Below, piece after piece: positions 1-4,686 of a stretch of DNA of 6,002 nt. A program made the translations under genes and the position numbers. Each line of letters starts with the position of its first letter. Position 1 is the stretch's first letter. The notes below the pieces were generated by a model, which worked only from the letters and a program-made list of their open reading frames with translations, did not search any database and was not told the DNA's origin. Source of the stretch: JANXQG01 sp037147235 (GTDB lineage Bacteria > Planctomycetota > Planctomycetia > Pirellulales > Thermoguttaceae); the NCBI GenBank assembly GCA_037147235.1, contig JBAWVO010000362.1, forward strand, positions 1 through 6,002, given 5' to 3'.

Positions 1-21
1 CCGCCGGGTTTGCGGATAATT

Positions 22-45
22 GTGGTGCGGGCGTCCCGCCTGCCC
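22..45. repeat. Short palindromic repeat relic downstream of the pyrophosphorylase gene
   Basis: The segment contains a GCGGG stem (27-31), a CGT loop and a CCCGC stem (35-39), and the surrounding bases give the repeat-like string GTGGTGCGGGCGTCCCGCC. It resembles GC-rich dispersed repeats that I remember from planctomycete and verrucomicrobial intergenic DNA. It lies beyond the 3' end of the minus-strand pyrophosphorylase gene. Read on the minus strand the hairpin is not followed by a T-run, so I do not call it an intrinsic terminator. Only one copy is visible in the window, so the repeat assignment is from memory. Confidence 0.35.
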
Positions 46-79
46 AAGATGTTGACGACACCTACGAAGGAATCCCACC

Positions 80-1474
80 CTACTGTAAATACGTCGGCTC
101 GGTGATCTTCAACCCTGGACGCACCTTGCCTCGCAACTCCTCGGCGTCCAAAGCCAGCCAGGGACTGATTTCCACGGCGACCTCCTCGGCAACTTCGGCA
201 CCGGCTTCCCGCAGCCACTGGCGATGCAAGTCGCTCATCTGAGCCTTCACCGATTCCGGCGTGTCCACTGCGGCACCCGATGCATTCTTCAGGGGCGCGA
301 AGGCCGAGGCCGGATCGACTTCGACGACAATCGCATTGCGGGCAGACGGCATGAGATCGAAGATGAATCGCTCGAACTTGATCGCGTTGGCATCGGCGGG
401 TTCCACGCGCCGGCCCGTGGCGTCGATATAGGCCACCTTCTTCCGGGCAAAGTGATACGGCAATGAATCGGTCTGATCCTTGGCGCGGCAGAGGAAGTCG
501 AAATCGAAAACGTGTACCGCGATGCTGCCGGCCCAAATAGCCAGCGAGCCGTCGGGGTTCGTCTTGCTCGCGACATCTTCGGGCAGGTCGCTGTACTCGA
601 TGACCATTAGCCGGCCATCAACGTCCACCACATTGCCCACTTTCTCCAGCGGATCTCGTTTGGCGATTACCTGGCTGGTCATTTCCGCCGCGGAGAGGAT
701 GTGATAGCCGATGTATTCAGCCCCGGCGATATCGACCAAGGGATTGTCGACCTGGAAGTAGAACAACTGTCGGATGCCACGGTCCTGGGCGTCGGCCATG
801 GCACCCCCCTCAGCATAGGCGGCCAGCATTCCGCCATGGCCGTTGGGACTTACGGCTAGGCAATCTCGCGATTCCAGAAGGATTTTGCCCGTTGCCGCAT
901 CGACTGCGGGCATCGTTGCCTGGCAGAACACGTGGAGATCTTCTTCAGCCATTCCGAATCGGTCGTGTGCGGCGAGAAAACGGAGCGTTTCCTCATGCGT
1001 CGCAGGACTGGTCATCAAGTAGAGCGGTATTCGTACTCCGTACCGCCGCGCCGTGGCCAGGATTTTGTCGATATGAATCTGGAACAAGGTTCGACCGGAG
1101 ACGGGGCCGATCGAAAACTGGCCCTTGGGATGGTTAAACCCAAGGCGGGTCCCCTGCCCTCCAGCGACCAGGATTACACCGACCTGCCCGGCTGCAAGCG
1201 CTTGCTGCCCCCGGGCGCGGGCCTCTGCGGGCGAGAACCGATTTTTTGATGGGTCTAGCCGGAAGGCTGCGGGCTGCGCAGCGCGCAAGGCCAGATCGCG
1301 GAAATTGCTCTGGTTTTGCCGCTGGGTGGACAGTTTCTGGATCAGCGGAAAATCAATACCACCGATTTGCTGGGCCAGCGACTCTCGCTGCCCAGCGTCC
1401 AACTGCGACCAGAAACCAAGCAGATGTTCTTGCCCGTACTGGCGAAGGATTGCTAGCAGATCGCGGTTGCTCAC
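80..1474 (-). CDS. Eukaryote-type UDP-N-acetylhexosamine pyrophosphorylase (UDPGP family, AGX/UAP1-like)
   Basis: This 464-residue cytoplasmic enzyme probably makes UDP-GlcNAc (or UDP-GalNAc/UDP-Glc) from UTP and the sugar 1-phosphate, feeding peptidoglycan, LPS or glycan synthesis. The nucleotide-binding motif AGGQGTRLG is at residues 104-112, followed by HPKG with Lys118. PNGHGG is at 210-215, matching the uridine-binding PNGNGG loop of AGX enzymes. QVDNPL (241-246) carries the probable metal-binding Asp243, KRDPLEKVG is at 272-280, and NAIKFERFIFDLM (363-375) matches the AGX hallmark NGIKxEKFVFD. The similarity to human AGX1 continues through the APLKN segment near residue 393, which supports the UAP branch over the UGP branch. 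It is not GlmU-like: no left-handed beta-helix acetyltransferase domain is present. The start is GTG at 1474, 2 nt after the stop of the upstream small gene, with no strong Shine-Dalgarno, so translation is probably coupled. The N-terminus (NRDLLAILRQYGQEHLLGFW) fits the family. Exact sugar specificity cannot be read from sequence. Confidence 0.93.
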   Translation of the reverse strand: MSNRDLLAILRQYGQEHLLGFWSQLDAGQRESLAQQIGGIDFPLIQKLSTQRQNQSNFRDLALRAAQPAAFRLDPSKNRFSPAEARARGQQALAAGQVGVILVAGGQGTRLGFNHPKGQFSIGPVSGRTLFQIHIDKILATARRYGVRIPLYLMTSPATHEETLRFLAAHDRFGMAEEDLHVFCQATMPAVDAATGKILLESRDCLAVSPNGHGGMLAAYAEGGAMADAQDRGIRQLFYFQVDNPLVDIAGAEYIGYHILSAAEMTSQVIAKRDPLEKVGNVVDVDGRLMVIEYSDLPEDVASKTNPDGSLAIWAGSIAVHVFDFDFLCRAKDQTDSLPYHFARKKVAYIDATGRRVEPADANAIKFERFIFDLMPSARNAIVVEVDPASAFAPLKNASGAAVDTPESVKAQMSDLHRQWLREAGAEVAEEVAVEISPWLALDAEELRGKVRPGLKITEPTYLQ

Positions 1475-1476
1475 GA

Positions 1477-1821
1477 CTACCAGCCCATCACCATGTTCGA
1501 CTCAATCGCCTTGCGGGCATGTTCTAGGTCGGTGCCCGTATTGTGCATGTAGAGGCGAATTGCGTGGAGCTTGTCGCCTTCGGCCTTGGACAAGCAGTCG
1601 CGCGCGGTGGAGCAGGGATCGATAGTTCCGGCGATCCCCAAAGCCGCTTTGGAGATAACCCAAGTGTCGCGTGGACGCTTGGTAATTCGGACTGGATCCT
1701 CCTTGGGATAGTTCTCCCGGACCACGCCGACGGCTGATTGCTCGTCCTGGGCCCAGGTAATGATGATATGTGACGGAGTTTCGATTTCAAATAGTGGCAT
1801 AGTAGTAGTGGTAGCCTTCAT
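1477..1821 (-). CDS. Small conserved-looking protein with an L7/L12-like C-terminal motif
   Basis: I do not recognise a characterised family. From ATG 1821 the product is 114 residues; from ATG 1800 (MPLFEIETPSH) it is 107 and looks more natural. Neither start has a clear ribosome binding site. An upstream in-frame start at 1851 is unlikely because it would lie almost at the predicted transcription start. In the 107-residue numbering, 4-50 is probably a small beta-rich domain (IIITW, ITKRPRDTWVIS). A Cys63/Cys69 pair (DPCSTARDC) follows. Residues 76-100 (DKLHAIRLYMHNTGTDLEHA and onward) resemble the KIxAIKxxRexTGLgLKEAKxxVE helix-turn-helix of ribosomal protein L7/L12 C-terminal domains, a motif reused in many small bacterial proteins. 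It ends in SNMVMGW. The stop lies 2 nt before the GTG of the UDP-sugar pyrophosphorylase gene, so the two are almost certainly co-transcribed and possibly coupled. The function is unknown; a regulatory or chaperone role for the partner enzyme is speculation. Confidence 0.75.
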   Translation of the reverse strand: MKATTTTMPLFEIETPSHIIITWAQDEQSAVGVVRENYPKEDPVRITKRPRDTWVISKAALGIAGTIDPCSTARDCLSKAEGDKLHAIRLYMHNTGTDLEHARKAIESNMVMGW

Positions 1822-1854
1822 ACCAAGAGGATAGGCAAAAAACGCCGACACAGG

Positions 1855-1884
1855 ATTATAACCGATTGTGTTGGCAAATGTCTA
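1855..1884 (-). promoter_or_regulatory. Probable sigma70-type promoter inside the 3' end of the HAMP-like gene
   Basis: On the minus strand there is a perfect TATAAT -10 box (1855-1860) and a TAGACA -35 box (1879-1884, five of six consensus bases) separated by 18 nt. Transcription would start near 1848, upstream of ATG 1821 and ATG 1800. The -10 box overlaps the TAA stop (1856-1858) of the membrane protein gene. It would drive the small protein and pyrophosphorylase genes independently of the first gene. This is a motif match only; AT-rich stop regions can give such matches by chance. Confidence 0.5.
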
Positions 1885-2305
1885 GGTCTTTTGCTTCTTC
1901 GGTCCGCGCGGCGACGATATTAAAATCGTCGGCAAATTCTTGCCAGAAATCACTCTGGCGAAAACGCACTGCGGCCACCGGTTTCCCTTGCGCTAGGTCA
2001 TGCATCGACCGACGCAGGCGAAACATCGGGCCGGCGAAACGATTGCTTAACCGCAGCAGATCGAAGATTACCGCCGGCAGCAGCAACAGCGACGCCACCG
2101 CTGCCGATCCATAAAGTGCCCAAAGCTCAGTTAGGTGGGCGTTTATCGGCCGCCGGACAGGCCCCGTGACCATCCCCCACCCCAGAAGCAGGAGAGTAAT
2201 CATCAGCAGGCACATCAACCAGTAGAGCACGACTCGAACGGCAAGTGCCCCTTGGACCCGATAATCGACGAAAAACCGCTTTCGCAACTTATATTTTGCA
2301 GCCAT
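1856..2305 (-). CDS. Two-helix inner-membrane protein with a HAMP-like tail and no output domain
   Basis: The product has 149 residues. A short basic N-terminus (KYKLRKRFF) is followed by a hydrophobic helix at about 20-46, an intervening segment of about 15 residues, and a second helix at about 62-85. The cytoplasmic part (86-134) contains NRFAGPMFRLRRSMHDLAQG, then RFRQSDFWQEFADDFN. This follows the SHRIAGPxYRxxxxLxxxxxG...RxxDxxxEfaxxfN pattern of HAMP-type signalling linkers seen in chemoreceptor-like and small membrane proteins. No kinase, cyclase or methyl-accepting domain follows, and the protein stops about 15 residues after the HAMP-like region. It may act as a stand-alone sensor or adaptor, or as a partner of another signalling protein; this is inference. 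The ATG at 2305 has a strong AAGGAGG site 8 nt upstream. It is the first gene of a minus-strand cluster, with 34-55 nt to the next start. No convincing upstream promoter was found. Confidence 0.82.
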   Translation of the reverse strand: MAAKYKLRKRFFVDYRVQGALAVRVVLYWLMCLLMITLLLLGWGMVTGPVRRPINAHLTELWALYGSAAVASLLLLPAVIFDLLRLSNRFAGPMFRLRRSMHDLAQGKPVAAVRFRQSDFWQEFADDFNIVAARTEEAKDLDICQHNRL

Positions 2306-2313
2306 TGAACCAG

Positions 2314-2320
2314 CCTCCTT
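2314..2320 (-). promoter_or_regulatory. Strong Shine-Dalgarno AAGGAGG of the HAMP-like membrane protein gene
   Basis: On the minus strand AAGGAGG lies 8 nt before the ATG at 2303-2305. It is the clearest ribosome binding site in the window and fixes this start. The genes downstream in the same cluster have no comparable site. Confidence 0.85.
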
Positions 2321-2430
2321 ATGAAAAGATAGCTCAAATTTCTGCCCGATTCAGATCCATCCTCCGGGAGAGGAATGGAGAGAGCGCGGTTCGCCTTGGA
2401 ACTCTCTGGGAGAAACCCTCACCCCCTGTC

Positions 2431-2442
2431 TGGCCTGATGAA
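2431..2442 (+). repeat. Left copy of a 12-bp inverted repeat (TGGCCTGATGAA)
   Basis: The exact reverse complement occurs at 2791-2802, so the two copies bracket the REP-like composite over a span of 372 bp. Similarity does not continue inward beyond the 12 bp. Outside each copy lies a C-rich CACCCCCTG string in the same orientation (2420-2428 and 2801-2809). The copies may be element ends or borders of a second repeat family. Confidence 0.55.
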
Positions 2443-2519
2443 TTGCCGAGAAGCTCGGTAATCTGTGGGCAATGGTGTGTTAGCGTTAGCCGTTTTTTGC
2501 GCAGGTTCGTCGCTGTATT

Positions 2520-2606
2520 CGTCGCGTAGCGACGTTATGATGGTAGCCGTGGGTTTCAACCCACGGGTTGGGGTGCCCAGCAAATTCCGCTCGTCGCGTA
2601 GCGACG
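2520..2606 (+). repeat. REP-like composite repeat, unit 1 (palindrome - hairpin - palindrome)
   Basis: The unit has five parts. The first is a 15-bp palindrome, CGTCGC-GTA-GCGACG (2520-2534). A 7-bp spacer follows. The third is a 25-bp block (2542-2566) holding a hairpin with perfect 9-bp arms, CCGTGGGTT (2547-2555) and AACCCACGG (2558-2566), around TC. A 25-bp spacer containing CAAATTC comes next. The last is a second exact copy of the 15-bp palindrome (2592-2606). Such GTAGCCGTGGGTTTCAACCC blocks are, to my memory, dispersed in many copies in planctomycete genomes, like REP/BIME elements mobilised by RAYT transposases. No such transposase is in the window. Confidence 0.85.
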
Positions 2607-2646
2607 ATTGAGTTCGCGTTGGCAAGTTGGTTCGGCCAATTTCAGC

Positions 2647-2732
2647 CGTCGCTACGCGACGAAAAATGAATTTGGGGGACGCTTTCCGTGGGTTGAAACC
2701 CACGGCTACCGTCACATCGTCGCTACGCGACG
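2647..2732 (-). repeat. REP-like composite repeat, unit 2 (inverted copy of unit 1)
   Basis: Read on the minus strand from 2732 to 2647, this unit has the same order as unit 1. A 15-bp palindrome (2718-2732) is followed by a 7-bp spacer, a 25-bp hairpin block (2686-2710) identical to that of unit 1, a 24-bp spacer again containing CAAATTC, and another 15-bp palindrome (2647-2661). The repeat blocks are exact, but the spacers have diverged in sequence while keeping their lengths within 1 bp. This suggests that the blocks, or their spacing, are maintained. The two units form a large inverted repeat around a 40-bp centre (2607-2646). Confidence 0.85.
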
Positions 2733-2790
2733 GCCAAGTGCCGCAACGGCAACATGGGCGCAACAAAAGTAACTGCAACAGGTTAGGCGT

Positions 2791-2802
2791 TTCATCAGGC
2801 CA
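2791..2802 (-). repeat. Right copy of the 12-bp inverted repeat
   Basis: The plus strand reads TTCATCAGGCCA, the exact reverse complement of 2431-2442. It lies 58 bp outside unit 2, against 77 bp for the left copy outside unit 1. Confidence 0.55.
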
Positions 2803-2850
2803 CCCCCTGCCCCCCCTCCAAGAGGGATATGGGAGATGCAATTCGATCCC

Positions 2851-3594
2851 CTATTTCATCGAAATCGTGCGCGCTAGCGGGCCTAGAACTTGGTCGATGA
2901 CGTGGTTTTCAAGCATGTCTTCGCAGATCTGCCGCAAGTGACGGACTGTTTCAACATAAGTCCTTTCTGCATCAAGGCTTCCGTACTGACGTGCCGTCAC
3001 GTAAACGCTCAGTTGTTCCTCGGGGAACTCACAGGTGCGAACGTGATAGGCGTTGGTGCGGGCTTCCATGCTCAGGCGGAACTGGACTCGACACTCTTCG
3101 TCCAAGGCGATGGTAATCGAGGGTTCGCAGTTGATCACGGTTGCACCGGGCACTTCGAGAATCCGATCCAACGCGGGACCGATGCCCAAGGCTTCCGCAA
3201 TCAGCTCATTGTGGTTGCCGCGATAGTTAAAATCGAAGCCGTAGAGCAGATCTAGGGCCTCGCAATCCAGGGGGCTGACCGAAAGCATGTAGGGTGCCAG
3301 ATCGAGGATCAATTCGTGCTGCCGCATGGCATCGTCGACCGACTCGGGATTGACATACCCCGAGCAAACCCGGCGCGGTTCAATCGTACTCCAGCGGTAA
3401 TTACCCTGATCTTTGTCTTCTTCGAGGATGAAATCACCCCGATCGCGGCAGTAGAAGTTCCTCATTGTGGGGTAAGTTTTCTGCACACGTTCAAAGAAAT
3501 GCAGCACGGTTTCTCGGCTGGCCGGAAGTTCCATCTCCGTGCTGAGATTCATGTTCACGTAGAAATCATCGCTTAAGGAGCTGTAGCGATTCAT
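2851..3594 (-). CDS. Conserved-looking 247-residue protein of unknown function
   Basis: I do not recognise a characterised family. The text resembles a hypothetical protein that I associate with planctomycetes. It appears soluble, with no signal peptide and no membrane segment. The N-terminal half contains YSSLSDDFYVNMNL (4-17), a helix at about 27-41 (RETVLHFFERVQKTY), and DFILEEDKDQGNYRW (54-68), followed by ARG-rich EPRRVCSGYVNPESVDDAM (72-90). The centre has APYMLSVSPLDCEALDLLYG (100-119) then FDFNYRGNHNELIAEALG. The C-terminal half is probably a beta sheet (ATVINCEPSITIALDE, VQFRLSMEART, LSVYVTARQYG) closed by a helix (about 209-235). There are five cysteines and many acidic residues but no known catalytic signature. 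The start is ATG 3594 because GAAAGGA lies 9 nt upstream; the ATG at 3603 would have that site directly abutting it and the TTG at 3618 has none. It is read alone on its strand, divergent from ogt. Confidence 0.85.
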   Translation of the reverse strand: MNRYSSLSDDFYVNMNLSTEMELPASRETVLHFFERVQKTYPTMRNFYCRDRGDFILEEDKDQGNYRWSTIEPRRVCSGYVNPESVDDAMRQHELILDLAPYMLSVSPLDCEALDLLYGFDFNYRGNHNELIAEALGIGPALDRILEVPGATVINCEPSITIALDEECRVQFRLSMEARTNAYHVRTCEFPEEQLSVYVTARQYGSLDAERTYVETVRHLRQICEDMLENHVIDQVLGPLARTISMK

Positions 3595-3867
3595 CCAGTC
3601 CATTCCTTTCGGCCGCAAAACCCATCAAAAAGTCAGCAAGATTATCAGTCTTCTGCGGATTCCTGATGGTTTTTCTTTGTGCGGCTTTGAAGTGAAGCGT
3701 TCCAATGCGTGGCGATAGGGAAAAATTCGTATCGTTCTTAACCGTTCGCATATAATAGGTCGAGAGATTGCAAAAGGCGATACTGCTCTTAGTATAGAGT
3801 GTGTGGGCCGAAGATGTCAAAGCCTACCCTAGCGGTGGGGTGGTAATTCAATCGTTGTGGTGATGCG
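3595..3867. other. Divergent intergenic region between the 247-residue protein gene and ogt
   Basis: The region is AT-richer than its neighbours and probably holds both divergent promoters. On the plus strand TATAAT occurs at 3751-3756, and a TTGCAA (3768-3773) lies 17 nt before AGTATA and 19 nt before TATAGA. None of these has a good partner box at ideal spacing, so no promoter is called. A long-loop stem CCATCA (3622-3627) / TGATGG (3664-3669) falls in the probable 5' leader of the minus-strand gene. No credible gene is present. Confidence 0.5.
3604..3610 (-). promoter_or_regulatory. Shine-Dalgarno GAAAGGA that fixes the start of the 247-residue protein
   Basis: On the minus strand GAAAGGA sits 9 nt before ATG 3592-3594. 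It directly abuts the alternative in-frame ATG at 3601-3603, which argues for the downstream start. Confidence 0.65.
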
Positions 3868-4398
3868 ATGGTGGATGGTTCGGAGCGCGAAAAACTAGTG
3901 GTTTTCGCCAGCAAACTAGGCTGGATGGCCCTGAAAATGCGGGGGGAGGCCATTGGTGGGTTGTCGTTCGGCTATCCTTCGGCCGCCGCCATCCAGGCGA
4001 TTGCTCCGGACCAAGTTGCCATGCAGGAACTGAGCCATTGGCAACGTGAAGTGGTCGAGCGACTGCGGCGGTATGCGGAGGGTGTGCCGGTTGATTTCAG
4101 CGATCTTTCGGTCCATTCCGGCGTTGCGACCAAGTTCCAAGCACGCGTCCTAAAGGCATGCAGGGGAATCCCTTATGGACAAACCCTTACCTACGGAGAA
4201 TTGGCATTAGCGGCCCGCACCCCTGGGGCCGCCCGGGCGGTAGGAAACTGCATGGCCAGTAACCGCGTGCCATTGATTATTCCTTGTCATCGTGTCGTGC
4301 CGGCCGGGGGCGGCATCGGATCCTACTCGGCTGCCGAAGGTATTGCGACAAAGCACCAACTGTTGAAAATGGAAGCAACCAACTCCGGCAAATCCTAA
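3868..4398 (+). CDS. ogt: Methylated-DNA--protein-cysteine S-methyltransferase (O6-alkylguanine-DNA alkyltransferase)
   Basis: This protein transfers the alkyl group from O6-alkylguanine (and O4-alkylthymine) in DNA to its own cysteine in a single suicide turnover, reversing alkylation damage. It has 176 residues, the usual size of a stand-alone Ogt/MGMT rather than a two-domain Ada. An N-terminal alpha/beta domain (about 1-82) precedes the DNA-binding/active-site domain (about 87-170). The latter has IPYGQTLTYGELA (101-113, with the DNA-contacting Tyr109), the Arg123 finger in ARAVGN, Asn132, and the active-site box IPCHRVV with acceptor Cys140. Asn132 is eight residues before the cysteine, as in human MGMT (Asn137/Cys145). 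GIGSYSAAEGIATKHQLLKME completes the fold. The start is ATG 3868; no good Shine-Dalgarno is seen, but the length fits. No adaptive-response activator (Ada AraC-type domain) is fused or nearby. It is followed 60 nt later by a small hypothetical gene. Confidence 0.95.
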   Translation: MVDGSEREKLVVFASKLGWMALKMRGEAIGGLSFGYPSAAAIQAIAPDQVAMQELSHWQREVVERLRRYAEGVPVDFSDLSVHSGVATKFQARVLKACRGIPYGQTLTYGELALAARTPGAARAVGNCMASNRVPLIIPCHRVVPAGGGIGSYSAAEGIATKHQLLKMEATNSGKS

Positions 4399-4415
4399 CC
4401 TTTTCTGGATAGCTC

Positions 4416-4445
4416 TCGACAAATGCCCGTTGCTTGGGCTAGACT
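4416..4445 (+). promoter_or_regulatory. Possible promoter ahead of the 75-residue hypothetical gene
   Basis: TCGACA (4416-4421, five of six -35 bases) is followed after 18 nt by TAGACT (4440-4445, four of six -10 bases). Transcription would begin near 4452, leaving a very short leader before ATG 4459 and cutting into the Shine-Dalgarno-like AGGGGGG. It is a weak call; the gene could instead be read through from ogt. Confidence 0.3.
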
Positions 4446-4458
4446 ATCAGGGGGGCGA

Positions 4459-4686
4459 ATGGATTGGATGATTACACCTACGAATTTGACCGTAATGATA
4501 CCTGACGCTTGTGATGTGGAACGCTACGGCGACGGAACGGTTCTCGTCCGCGTTCATTCTTGTGATCGCAACGGGCGGAAATTGCCCGATGCCGTTTTCA
4601 CCTTCCGTCTCGGCGATCCGCAATACACCTATTGGGCCGCACTCTCCGTGCCCGTCGGCCGCTGTGCCGACAGTCTGACGGTCTAG
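4459..4686 (+). CDS. Small hypothetical protein (75 residues)
   Basis: I recognise no family. ATG 4459 is preferred because AGGGGGG (4449-4455) lies just upstream; ATG 4423 would add 12 residues lacking a ribosome binding site, and ATG 4468 is also possible. The product MDWMITPTNLTVMIPDACDV continues with a short charged turn (ERYGDG), a likely beta strand (TVLVRVHS), a basic loop (CDRNGRKLPD) and two more likely strands (AVFTFRLG, YWAALSVPVG). It ends DSLTV. This suggests a small all-beta fold, with three cysteines (19, 35, 69), no signal peptide and no membrane segment. Codon choice (GC-rich third positions: GTC, CGC, GGC, GCC) matches its neighbours and supports a real gene. It sits 60 nt after ogt in the same direction, so it may share its transcript. 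No role can be assigned. Confidence 0.6.
   Translation: MDWMITPTNLTVMIPDACDVERYGDGTVLVRVHSCDRNGRKLPDAVFTFRLGDPQYTYWAALSVPVGRCADSLTV

Larger units (their letters stand above)
2306..2850. other. Gene-free intergenic repeat region
   Basis: About 545 bp lie between the 5' end of the HAMP-like gene and the 3' end of the 247-residue protein gene, both on the minus strand. The stretch holds the mirrored REP-like composite (2520-2732), its 12-bp flanking inverted repeat, and degenerate CCCTCACCCCCTG / GGGAGAGG-type strings (about 2360-2430 and 2800-2830). These strings resemble fragments of a second dispersed repeat family. A hairpin CCCTC-CAA-GAGGG (2814-2826) lies just after the stop of the 247-residue gene, but no T-run follows on the minus strand. 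Open frames here read through the repeats and are not credible genes. Confidence 0.8.

Noticed and set aside
1125..1625. 166-codon plus-strand open frame opposite the pyrophosphorylase and small protein genes
   Set aside because: It is an antisense shadow of two well-supported minus-strand genes and has Arg/Cys/Ser-rich shadow composition.
2520..2732. CRISPR-like array
   Set aside because: The repeats are palindromic, alternate between two types, reverse orientation in the middle, and have short spacers of unequal length; no cas gene is present.
2814..2826. CCCTC-CAA-GAGGG hairpin as an intrinsic terminator for the 247-residue protein gene
   Set aside because: On the minus strand the hairpin is followed by a G-rich stretch rather than a T-run, and the arms are only 5 bp; it fits better as a repeat fragment.
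2419..2841. 140-codon minus-strand open frame starting at TTG
   Set aside because: It runs through both REP-like units, starts at a TTG without a ribosome binding site, and its peptide is made of translated repeat. It is a by-product of the repeat.
3595..3618. Longer N-termini of the 247-residue protein (TTG 3618, ATG 3603)
   Set aside because: GAAAGGA is at a proper 9 nt from ATG 3594 but abuts ATG 3603; TTG 3618 has no site.
3751..3756. TATAAT as the ogt promoter -10 box
   Set aside because: No acceptable -35 box lies 16-18 nt upstream and there is no extended -10 TG, so it is only mentioned in the intergenic entry.
3566..3820. 84-codon minus-strand open frame upstream of and overlapping the 247-residue protein gene
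   Set aside because: It covers the AT-rich divergent regulatory region, has no ribosome binding site, no family character, and overlaps the well-supported start at 3594.
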